Shown here: positions 1 through 5,009 of the stretch, piece after piece
Layout: each line of letters begins with the position of its first letter
Position numbering within the stretch: position 1 is the first letter of the stretch
Origin: JBCDBY01 sp039182715
GTDB taxonomy: Bacteria; Planctomycetota; PLA2
Reading direction: 5' to 3'
Assembly: GCA_039182715.1 (NCBI GenBank)
Contig: JBCDBY010000323.1
Span: 1-5,009 of the forward strand
DNA: 5,009 bases
Notes under the pieces: generated by a model
The model's database searches: none
What the model saw: the letters and a program-made list of their open reading frames with translations, nothing else
What the model was told of the DNA's origin: nothing
Program-made: the position numbers and the translations under genes

Positions 1-358
1 GCGGGAGGCGATGGGCGTCGTGCCGGAGCTGGTCGAGAGCGACGCCGACGTCGAGCTCGTCATCGGCGACCCGGCGCTCGATCGGGCCGAGCAGGGCGAC
101 GAGGAGACCATCGATCTCGCCGCCGAGTGGACCCGCTGGAGCGGCCTCCCCTTCGTGTTCGCGGCCTGGTACGGCGACGCCGCGGCGGAGCCGGAGCTGG
201 CCGCGGCCTACGCCCGCGGGCGGGAGAAGCTGGCGGAGTACGCTTCCGGTACGCGGCTGACCTATCTGCGGGAGCGCATCCGCTACGAGATCGGCCCGCG
301 CGAGGAGGAGGGGCTGGCGCGCTTCCTCGAACTCGCGCGACACCATTCGCTTCTGTAA
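1..358 (+). CDS. mqnA: MqnA-family chorismate dehydratase (menaquinone/futalosine pathway), 3' part only
   Basis: This is the C-terminal 118 or so residues of a protein whose 5' end lies before the window; the open frame runs in from base 2, so the ATG at 11 is probably internal. Recognisable MqnA/MqnD-family segments are ELVIGDPAL, then DLAAEWTRWSGLPFVFAAW (the family's 'DLxxEWxxxTGLPFVFAxW' block), and the closing pattern YLRERIRYEIGPREEEGL followed by a short helix ending in LL and a TAA stop. MqnA converts chorismate to 3-[(1-carboxyvinyl)oxy]benzoate, the first step of futalosine-dependent menaquinone synthesis, in the cytoplasm; full members are roughly 270-290 residues. The GLPFVFAxW block favours MqnA over MqnD, but the N-terminal half needed to settle this is missing. 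serS follows after 9 bp on the same strand, suggesting one transcript. Confidence 0.8.
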   Translation, partial: REAMGVVPELVESDADVELVIGDPALDRAEQGDEETIDLAAEWTRWSGLPFVFAAWYGDAAAEPELAAAYARGREKLAEYASGTRLTYLRERIRYEIGPREEEGLARFLELARHHSLL

Positions 359-367
359 CGTGGGTCG

Positions 368-1648
368 ATGCTCGACCGTCGATTCCTCCGCGAGAACGCG
401 GACGCCGTCCGTGCGGCGATTGCCCAGCGCCACATCGAGCTCGACCTGACGCCGATCCTCGAGGCGGACGCCCGCCTGTTGGAGCTGGCGCGCGAGCGCG
501 ACGAACTCAAGGCGGAGCAGAACAAGCTCTCGAAAGCGGTGCCGACGCTCCAGGGCGACGAGAAGCAGGCGGCGATCGCGCGCAGCAAGGAGCTGGGTGC
601 GTCCATCAAGCCGCTCGACGAGGAGCAGACGCGCCTCGAGAACGAGCTGGCGACGCGGTTGCTCGAGGTGCCCAACATGCCCGACGACGCGGTGCCGGTG
701 GGTGCCGACGAGAGCGGCAACGTCGAGGCGCGGCAGGAGGGCGTCAAACCGACGTTCGAGTTCGAGCCGAGCGACCACGTCGATCTCGCCACGGCGCTCG
801 GGCTGGTGGACTTCAAGCGCGGCGCGGCCGTTGCCGGGTCGAGCTTCTACTTCCTGCGCGGCGATCTGATGCGGCTGGAGCAGGCGGTGCTGCGGTTCGC
901 GCTCGACCTCGTCGAGGGACGCGGCTACCTGCCGCTCAACCCGCCGGTGATGGTCAACCGCGGCGCGATGGAGGGCACCGGGTACCTGCCGATCGGCGCC
1001 GACCAGGCGTACGAGATGACGCGCGACGACGGCTGGATGGTGGGCACCTCCGAGGTGCCGATCACCGCCATGCACGCCGGGGAGAAGCTGCCGCACGAGG
1101 ACCTGCCGCTGCGCTATGCGGGCCTGTCGAATTGCTTTCGCCGCGAGGCGGGTGCGCACGGGCGCGACACGCGCGGGCTCTATCGCGTCCACCAGTTCCT
1201 CAAGGTCGAGCAGGTGGTCATCGCGCCCAACGACGTGGAGCTCTCGAAGAAGCTCCACGCGGAGATCCTGCAGAACGCCGAGGACGTGCTGCAGGCGCTC
1301 GGGTTGCACTACCGCGTGATGGAGCTCTGCACCGGCGATCTCGGGCGTGGCGCCGCATTCACGTACGACATCGAGACCTGGATGCCCGGGCGCGGCGGGT
1401 ACGGCGAAACACACTCCGCCAGCCGCTACTACGAGTACCAGGCGCGCCGGCTGAACCTGCGCTACCGCGACGAGAACAAGAAGGTGCGCATCTGCCACAC
1501 GCTCAACAACACGGTGATCGCGAGCCCGCGCATCCTCGTGGCGCTGCTGGAGAACTACCAGCAGGCGGACGGCACGGTGCGCGTCCCCGAGGTCCTCGTG
1601 CCGTACATGAACGGCGTCGAAGTCCTGCGCGCGGCGAAGGTTCACTAG
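368..1648 (+). CDS. serS: Seryl-tRNA synthetase (class II aminoacyl-tRNA synthetase)
   Basis: The 426-residue product has the usual length for bacterial SerRS, which charges tRNA-Ser (and tRNA-Sec) with serine in the cytoplasm. It opens with the typical MLDRRFLREN start, followed by a long charged, helical tRNA-binding arm at about residues 30-100 (coiled coil). Class II motif 1 lies near 184-195 (GRGYLPLNPPVM). The serine-site loop is at 226-231 (GTSEVP), motif 2 at 257-276 (FRREAGAHGRDTRGLYRVHQ), and motif 3 at 386-416, with R388, the LLENYQ block and VPEVLVPYMNG. The segment E347-R361, normally a C/S-S-N...DFQARR signature, reads SASRYYEYQARR here, so this may be a divergent subfamily. The ATG at 368 gives the standard N-terminus; only a weak GTGGG-like ribosome site precedes it, and the upstream stop is 9 bp away, so translation may be coupled to mqnA. 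Confidence 0.97.
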   Translation: MLDRRFLRENADAVRAAIAQRHIELDLTPILEADARLLELARERDELKAEQNKLSKAVPTLQGDEKQAAIARSKELGASIKPLDEEQTRLENELATRLLEVPNMPDDAVPVGADESGNVEARQEGVKPTFEFEPSDHVDLATALGLVDFKRGAAVAGSSFYFLRGDLMRLEQAVLRFALDLVEGRGYLPLNPPVMVNRGAMEGTGYLPIGADQAYEMTRDDGWMVGTSEVPITAMHAGEKLPHEDLPLRYAGLSNCFRREAGAHGRDTRGLYRVHQFLKVEQVVIAPNDVELSKKLHAEILQNAEDVLQALGLHYRVMELCTGDLGRGAAFTYDIETWMPGRGGYGETHSASRYYEYQARRLNLRYRDENKKVRICHTLNNTVIASPRILVALLENYQQADGTVRVPEVLVPYMNGVEVLRAAKVH

Positions 1649-1742
1649 CCACGGAGGCACAAAGACACGGAGACGTGAATCGAAGGGGGGCGCCCGAACA
1701 TCTCGGGCGCCCCCCTTATCGCGCTCTCCGTGCTTCCGTGGC
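1648..1742. repeat. Nested inverted repeat filling the gap between convergent genes
   Basis: The left outer arm is 1648-1673 and the right outer arm 1725-1742. Bases 1648-1657 (GCCACGGAGG) pair with 1733-1742 (CTTCCGTGGC) with one G-U pair. Bases 1666-1673 (CACGGAGA) pair perfectly with 1725-1732, leaving an 8-nt bulge on the left side. Inside these arms sits the separate 15-bp hairpin at 1683-1717. The left arm itself contains two related CACGGAG units. Arms of this wording, read in one frame as the peptide 'LATEAQRH', recur between genes in many environmental bacterial genomes; that statement is from memory and not from this window. The element touches the serS stop codon and ends 3 bp before the dehydrogenase stop. 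Confidence 0.8.
1683..1717. terminator. GC-rich hairpin, probable bidirectional terminator between serS and the aldehyde dehydrogenase
   Basis: Bases 1683-1697 and 1703-1717 are perfect reverse complements, giving a 15-bp stem (12 G-C and 3 A-T pairs) with a 5-nt loop, ACATC. The position between two convergent stop codons fits a shared terminator. Against a textbook intrinsic terminator, the stem is followed only by short, mixed T stretches (TTATCG on the plus strand, TTCGATT on the minus strand). Termination is therefore plausible but inferred, and the hairpin could instead be just the core of the larger repeat. Confidence 0.55.
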
Positions 1743-1745
1743 AGT

Positions 1746-3206
1746 CTAACGCAACGACGAGATCACCGACTTGAGCTCGGTGTATGCGTGGATGGCCTCG
1801 CTCCCCAGCTCCCGCCCGAAGCCGGACTGCTTGAATCCACCGAACGAGGCCGACGGGTCGTAGATGTTGTAGGCGTTGACCCACACGGTGCCCGCGCGCA
1901 GGCCCTGCGCAACGCGCATCGCGCGGCCGTAGTCGCGCGTCCAGACTCCGCTCGCGAGACCGAACTCGGTGTCGTTGGCGATGCGCAGGGCGTCGGCCTC
2001 GTCCTCGAACGAGATCACGCTGGCGACCGGGCCGAAGATCTCCTCGCGCGCGATCGTCATGTCGTTGGTCACGTTGTCGAAGATCGCCGGCTGGATGAAG
2101 TAGCCCTTGCCGTCGATCGGCACGTGCGCACCGCCGGTGACGAGGCGCGCGCCTTCCGCCTTGCCCTTCTCGACGTAGGAAAGCACCGAGTCGAGCTGGC
2201 TCTTGTTGGCCTGCGGGCCGAGGCGCGTCTTCGGGTCGAGCGGATCGCCGTGGCGCATTTTGGCGACGCTCGCCTCGAGCATGCCGACGAACTCCTCGCG
2301 GATCGACTCCTGCACGAGGATGCGCGAGCCGGCCGCGCAGACCTCGCCCTTGTTGTAGAACACGCCCGCGAGCGCCCCGCGCGTGGCTGCCTTGAGGTCG
2401 GCGTCGGCGAAGACGATGTTGGGGGACTTGCCGCCCAGCTCCATGGTGACGCGCTTCATGGTGCCGGCCGCTTCCTTGAGGATGTGCTGGCCGGTCGTGC
2501 CCTCGCCGGTGAAGGCGATCTTGTCGATGAGCGGGTGGCGGACCATCGCGTTGCCCACCTCGCCGCCGGGGCCGGGAATGATGTTGACCACACCGGCCGG
2601 GACGCCGGCGTCGAGCAGGATCTGGCCGATCACGAGCGCGGAGTGCGGCGTGACGGAAGCGGGCTTCACGACGCAGGTGCAGCCGACCGCCAGCGCGGGC
2701 GCCAGCTTCCATCCCAGCAGCAGCATGGGGAAGTTCCACGGCGTGATCATGCCGACGACGCCGATCGGCTCGCGCCACGTCTGGATGGCGAAGCCGGGCA
2801 TGCCGGGCAGCGTCTCGCCGGTCACCTTGGTCGCCCACCCGGCGTAGTACTCGAACAGGTCGGCGACGAAGCCGACGTCGACCGCCTTGCCTTCCGAAAC
2901 GGGCTTGCCCATGTCGAGCGCCTCGGCGCGGGCGAGCTCGTCGGCGCGCTCGCGCATGAGCGTGGCGGCGCGCCAGAGAACGCGCGCGCGCTGGGCCGGC
3001 GCGATCCCGGCCCAGCGGCCGTCGTCGAAGGCGCGTCGCGCGGCCTGCGCCGCCTTGTCGACGTCCTCGGCGTTGGCCTGCGCCAGCACGCCGCTGACCT
3101 GCTCGGTGGCGGGGTCGGTCGTCGTAAAGGTCGCGCCGCCGCTGGCGTCGACCCATTCGCCGTCGATGAGGAGCTTGGCGTCGGGGAGGGTGCGGTCGTT
3201 GGACAT
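1746..3206 (-). CDS. NAD(P)+-dependent aldehyde dehydrogenase (ALDH superfamily)
   Basis: The product is 486 residues from the ATG at 3206, the usual ALDH length, and oxidises an aldehyde to its carboxylate in the cytoplasm. All catalytic landmarks are present: TPWNFP at 155-160 with oxyanion-hole N158, K181 of KPAS for cofactor binding, general base E256 in MELGGKSPN, nucleophile C290 in GEVCAAGSR, and E389 in EEIFGP. The nucleotide loop is FTGEGTTG (232-239) instead of the common FTGS form, keeping the two glycines. The C-terminus has FGGFKQSGFGRELG, typical of the ALDH1/2, betaine-aldehyde and related groups; the substrate cannot be assigned. A longer frame to 3275 adds 23 Pro-rich residues derived from a heptamer repeat, so MSNDRTL is the better start, though no good ribosome site is seen. 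It lies 96 bp after the gspJ-like gene, same strand, with no obvious functional link. Confidence 0.95.
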   Translation of the reverse strand: MSNDRTLPDAKLLIDGEWVDASGGATFTTTDPATEQVSGVLAQANAEDVDKAAQAARRAFDDGRWAGIAPAQRARVLWRAATLMRERADELARAEALDMGKPVSEGKAVDVGFVADLFEYYAGWATKVTGETLPGMPGFAIQTWREPIGVVGMITPWNFPMLLLGWKLAPALAVGCTCVVKPASVTPHSALVIGQILLDAGVPAGVVNIIPGPGGEVGNAMVRHPLIDKIAFTGEGTTGQHILKEAAGTMKRVTMELGGKSPNIVFADADLKAATRGALAGVFYNKGEVCAAGSRILVQESIREEFVGMLEASVAKMRHGDPLDPKTRLGPQANKSQLDSVLSYVEKGKAEGARLVTGGAHVPIDGKGYFIQPAIFDNVTNDMTIAREEIFGPVASVISFEDEADALRIANDTEFGLASGVWTRDYGRAMRVAQGLRAGTVWVNAYNIYDPSASFGGFKQSGFGRELGSEAIHAYTELKSVISSLR

Positions 3207-3302
3207 GCCGGAAAGGTAACCCGGGGGGCTAGGAGCTAGGGGCCAGGAGCCAGGGGCCCGAAGGATGCCGGGCAACGCGGACTCCTCGCGCTCGCGAGCC
3301 GG
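3207..3302. other. Intergenic gap between gspJ-like gene and aldehyde dehydrogenase
   Basis: This 96-bp non-coding gap holds the heptamer repeat (3225-3259) and a short GC palindrome at 3285-3298 (CTCGCG, CT, CGCGAG). I see no T-run after the palindrome, no convincing -35/-10 pair and no purine-rich ribosome site before the ATG at 3206. Whether the dehydrogenase is read from its own promoter or by read-through from the pseudopilin genes cannot be decided from the sequence. Confidence 0.6.
3225..3259. repeat. Tandem heptamer repeat (five units) upstream of the aldehyde dehydrogenase
   Basis: Five back-to-back 7-bp units read GGGGCTA, GGAGCTA, GGGGCCA, GGAGCCA and GGGGCCC on the plus strand, so the higher-order period is 14 bp with T-to-C changes between the first and second copy. 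It starts 19 bp upstream of the dehydrogenase start codon and would lie in its 5' leader if transcription enters from the pseudopilin genes. No protein family explains it. No function is evident. Confidence 0.8.
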
Positions 3303-4181
3303 CTACCGCGGGCTCTGGTTGCCCTGGTTGCCGGTGTTGTTGCCCTGGTTTCCCTGGTTGCCCTGATTCCCCTGGTTCCCCTGATTGCCGGGGTTGGCTC
3401 CGGGGTCGCCCTGGGTGTTGGTCTGCTCGGGCGGCTCGACATCGTCCGCCTGAATCAGACGAATGACGCGGACGAAGGTGCGACGGTCGCGACCCTCGAC
3501 GGCGTCGTCTTCGTCCTGCACTTCGCGCGTGATCTGGGGCGGCTCGATGATGAGGCTGACGATGACCGCGGTCGGAAGTCCGCGACGCTCCTCCGAGTTC
3601 CAGCTCTCGAAGCTGTCGAGGTTGGCATCGTCCAGCGCTTCCTCGCTTTCGCGCGCCTCTTCCTCGGCGCGGTAGCCGGCGTAGGTGACGTCGAACGCGA
3701 CGACGCGATCGTAGACCTCGTAGTAGTCGCCGTCGGCGAGCGGCGAGTCGTCCACGTAGAACTCCTCGCGACGGAACAGCCTTCGGACGTTGCCGAGATT
3801 CGTGCTGCTGCGGCCCATGCGGTATCCGACTTCGTTGATCGGGCTTCGCGTCCACTGGCCGCGGCCGTAGAACTCCTCCGCCTGCACGCTCTGCCGCTTG
3901 GCAACGAAGGAGAGCGAGTCGGCCGGCTTGCTTTCGAGCGAGTCGTCCTCGCCGCGGAACGGAAATGCCTCCAGCTCGACCGGATGGGTGTAGATACTCA
4001 TCAGGTCGTCCTCGATCAGATCCATCACCGACGGACCGACGCTGGCGAACGCGCGCTTGTTGCGCGCCATCTCCTCCAGGCGCAGCACGTCGGTGAACAC
4101 CGAGTAGTACGCGCCCATGAGCAGCGCGAAGAGCGCCGTCGCGACCAGGATCTCGAGGAGGGTGAAGCCACGCGCTCTCAC
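3303..4181 (-). CDS. GspJ-like minor pseudopilin with Gly-Asn-Gln repeat tail
   Basis: This 292-residue protein opens with MRARG followed by FTLLEILVA, a class III (prepilin peptidase) signal: cleavage after G5, methylated F6, the conserved Glu at mature position 5 (E10), and one hydrophobic helix to about residue 27. A mature globular domain with the pattern MDLIEDDLMSIY (53-64) and a late RTFVRVIRLIQ strand fits GspJ/PilW-type minor pseudopilins, which sit at the tip of type II secretion or type IV pilus-like filaments. After about residue 250 it becomes disordered, ending in seven GNQ triplets (265-289). The start is GTG at 4181, overlapping the upstream TGA by 4 bp (GTGA), and is preceded by a good AGGAAGGAG ribosome site. 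The family's third-from-last position in a G-H-I-J-K operon also fits, but assignment to GspJ rests on order and general pattern, not a clear signature. Confidence 0.8.
   Translation of the reverse strand: MRARGFTLLEILVATALFALLMGAYYSVFTDVLRLEEMARNKRAFASVGPSVMDLIEDDLMSIYTHPVELEAFPFRGEDDSLESKPADSLSFVAKRQSVQAEEFYGRGQWTRSPINEVGYRMGRSSTNLGNVRRLFRREEFYVDDSPLADGDYYEVYDRVVAFDVTYAGYRAEEEARESEEALDDANLDSFESWNSEERRGLPTAVIVSLIIEPPQITREVQDEDDAVEGRDRRTFVRVIRLIQADDVEPPEQTNTQGDPGANPGNQGNQGNQGNQGNQGNNTGNQGNQSPR
3315..3389 (-). repeat. 9-bp coding tandem repeat (Gly-Asn-Gln) at the 3' end of the gspJ-like gene
   Basis: Residues 265-289 of the GspJ-like protein are GNQ five times, then GNNT, then GNQ twice, followed by SPR and the stop. 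The codons vary at wobble positions (GGC, GGA and GGG for Gly; AAC and AAT for Asn) while CAG for Gln is constant. The repeats are therefore no longer identical at DNA level although the peptide is kept. Confidence 0.9.
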
Positions 4182-4792
4182 GGTCCCTCGGCTCCTTCCT
4201 CGTTGGGATCCTCCGGCACCTTGACCGCGGTCCAGACCGAGCGCGGCTGGATCGCGTCCTCGTCCTCCGCGTCCGCCTCTTCCCAGCCGGGCGGGTAGAC
4301 GGTCACGGTGATCATCAGCATGCGGTCCACCGAGTCGGCCTCGACCTCTTCGACATCGTCGTCGCTGAAGTCGTCGCCCGTGGCGCCTCCCTCCTCGGCG
4401 AACAGCGAGGAGGCGGGGTCCTCACCCTCGATGCTCACGCTGCCGGACGCGCCGGCGCCGACCGTCTCGAGAATGGAGACCTCCCAGGTGTAACCCTCGT
4501 AGCGATCGTCGAAGACGTCCTCCTCGTCGATCAGCCGTTTGCTGATGCCGGAGGCGGGAAACTCGCCGGTGTCGCCGTCTTCGTACTCCGAAAGCTGGAG
4601 CAGGACCATTTGCAGACGGAAGCCGAGCAGCTCCGACATGTCGCGCATCGCGTCCGACTTCTCGATTGAGCGCACCGCCGTCGCCTGCCCGATGAGCAGC
4701 ACCGTGCTCATCAGCGCGAAGAGCAGCAGGGCGATGACGACCTCGATGAGCGTCAAGCCGCGCGTCGTCGATCTACCGCAGCTCCGACTCAC
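4178..4792 (-). CDS. GspI/PilV-like minor pseudopilin with an acidic insert
   Basis: The product is 204 residues. After a short basic leader (MSRSCGRSTTRG) comes LTLIEVVIALLLFAL: a prepilin peptidase site after G12, Glu at mature position 5 (E17) and a single hydrophobic helix to about residue 36. The later pattern YTWEVSILE (101-109), then MLMITVTVYPPG (158-169) and a final SVWTAVKV strand (185-192), resembles GspI, a small pseudopilin that nucleates the filament tip with GspJ and GspK. An Asp/Glu-rich stretch lies at 122-153 and another at 171-179, making the mature protein very acidic. The GTG start at 4792 is the only start-type codon upstream of the signal in this frame that fits; it overlaps the preceding gene by 20 bp, and its 3' end overlaps the gspJ-like gene by 4 bp, indicating translational coupling. 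Confidence 0.8.
   Translation of the reverse strand: MSRSCGRSTTRGLTLIEVVIALLLFALMSTVLLIGQATAVRSIEKSDAMRDMSELLGFRLQMVLLQLSEYEDGDTGEFPASGISKRLIDEEDVFDDRYEGYTWEVSILETVGAGASGSVSIEGEDPASSLFAEEGGATGDDFSDDDVEEVEADSVDRMLMITVTVYPPGWEEADAEDEDAIQPRSVWTAVKVPEDPNEEGAEGP
4192..4200 (-). promoter_or_regulatory. Ribosome binding site for the GTG start of the gspJ-like gene
   Basis: Read on the minus strand, AGGAAGGAG ends 10 nt before the GTG at 4181, with a further GAGGG closer in. It lies inside the last codons of the gspI-like gene and supports the GTG start that overlaps that gene's stop. Confidence 0.55.
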
Positions 4793-5009
4793 TCTTCTTG
4801 AAGTCCTCGACCTCGCGGCCCACGGCGTACGAAACGAAACCCGGGAAGTTGACCTTCACGGTGCGGATGCGGTCCAGCTCGTCGAGCGACGAGACGTTGT
4901 TCGACTCGAAGACGAGGCTGTGGGGGTCGACCGTGCCGGTCGGGGGAATCACGATGCGCCAGCGACCGCTCTGGATGGGCCGGGCGCCCTCGTAGTACTT
5001 GAACTCCAC
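4773..5009 (-). CDS. Probable GspH-type pseudopilin, C-terminal part only
   Basis: An open frame enters from beyond the window end and stops at TAG (4773-4775), giving 78 visible residues. No pilin-type signal is visible, so the GTG at 5009 is taken as internal and the N-terminus as lying outside. The visible part contains GRWRIVIPPTGTVDPHSLVF followed by a RTVKVNFPGFVSYAVGRE strand pair. A 'PTG.V.P' turn followed by a short hydrophobic strand and a glycine-containing final strand is the general layout of GspH/FimT-type pseudopilin C-termini. The 20-bp overlap with the gspI-like gene and the usual G-H-I-J order make GspH the best guess. The sequence alone would also allow another pilin-like or hypothetical protein. 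Confidence 0.5.
   Translation of the reverse strand: MEFKYYEGARPIQSGRWRIVIPPTGTVDPHSLVFESNNVSSLDELDRIRTVKVNFPGFVSYAVGREVEDFKKSESELR

Noticed and set aside
127..1749. 540-codon plus-strand frame overlapping mqnA and serS
   Set aside because: Arg/Ala/Gly-rich out-of-frame reading of two well-supported genes; its tail is simply the translated intergenic repeat.
1645..3156. 503-codon minus-strand frame overlapping the dehydrogenase
   Set aside because: Same-strand frame-shifted shadow of the ALDH gene with extreme Arg content and no domain.
1788..3239. Long plus-strand open frame (483 codons) opposite the aldehyde dehydrogenase
   Set aside because: It mirrors a clear ALDH gene in GC-rich DNA, has no recognisable domain, and its composition (rich in Arg, Ala, Gly, Val, Asp) is that of an antisense shadow.
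3207..3275. Upstream ATG extending the dehydrogenase by 23 residues
   Set aside because: The extension is encoded by the heptamer repeat, is Pro-rich and unlike any ALDH N-terminus; MSNDRTL followed by LLIDGEWVDA matches the normal family start.
3285..3298. Palindrome CTCGCG-CT-CGCGAG as a terminator for the pseudopilin genes
   Set aside because: The 6-bp stem has only a 2-nt centre and no following T-run; a GC palindrome of this size is unremarkable in such DNA.
3315..3389. CRISPR-like array at the 9-bp repeats
   Set aside because: Units are 9 bp, directly adjacent without spacers, and in frame within a coding region as Gly-Asn-Gln.
3229..3855. 208-codon minus-strand frame overlapping the gspJ-like gene
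   Set aside because: Arg-rich frame-shifted shadow with no signal sequence or domain; the overlapping frame has a full pilin-type signal and coupled start.

Overview
The window is high-GC bacterial DNA (GC-rich throughout, with strong G/C preference at third codon positions). It holds four complete protein genes and two genes cut by the window edges. The partial menaquinone gene belongs to the futalosine route (MqnA family). Type II-secretion-like pseudopilin genes and GC-rich intergenic repeats of the 'CCACGGAGGCACAAAGACACGGAG' type also occur. Together these fit an environmental Gram-negative-type bacterium such as a member of Planctomycetota, Myxococcota, Acidobacteriota or a similar phylum. 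The sequence does not allow a firmer placement, and this is inference.

Layout: two plus-strand genes come first, the 3' end of an mqnA-like chorismate dehydratase (1-358) and serS, seryl-tRNA synthetase (368-1648), separated by only 9 bp and probably co-transcribed. They converge on a minus-strand block. The 97-bp gap between the two stop codons (1649-1745) is almost wholly filled by a nested inverted repeat with a perfect 15-bp GC-rich hairpin at its centre, which probably acts as a bidirectional terminator.

The minus-strand block, in transcription order, starts with the 3' end of a probable GspH-type pseudopilin (4773-5009, running off the window). A GspI/PilV-type pseudopilin follows (4178-4792, GTG start, 20-bp overlap with the gene before it). 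Next is a GspJ-type pseudopilin (3303-4181, GTG start, 4-bp GTGA overlap). After a 96-bp gap with a tandem heptamer repeat comes an NAD(P)-dependent aldehyde dehydrogenase (1746-3206). The three pseudopilin genes overlap and read as one translationally coupled unit for the minor pseudopilins at the tip of a type II secretion or type IV pilus-like filament. The dehydrogenase is a metabolic gene with no obvious link to them.

I see no RNA gene, CRISPR array, insertion sequence or defence system. Most of the window is ordinary housekeeping and cell-envelope content. The points that deserve a second look are the nested repeat between the convergent genes, the collagen-like Gly-Asn-Gln tail on the GspJ-like protein, the acidic insert in the GspI-like protein, and the heptamer repeat ahead of the dehydrogenase.
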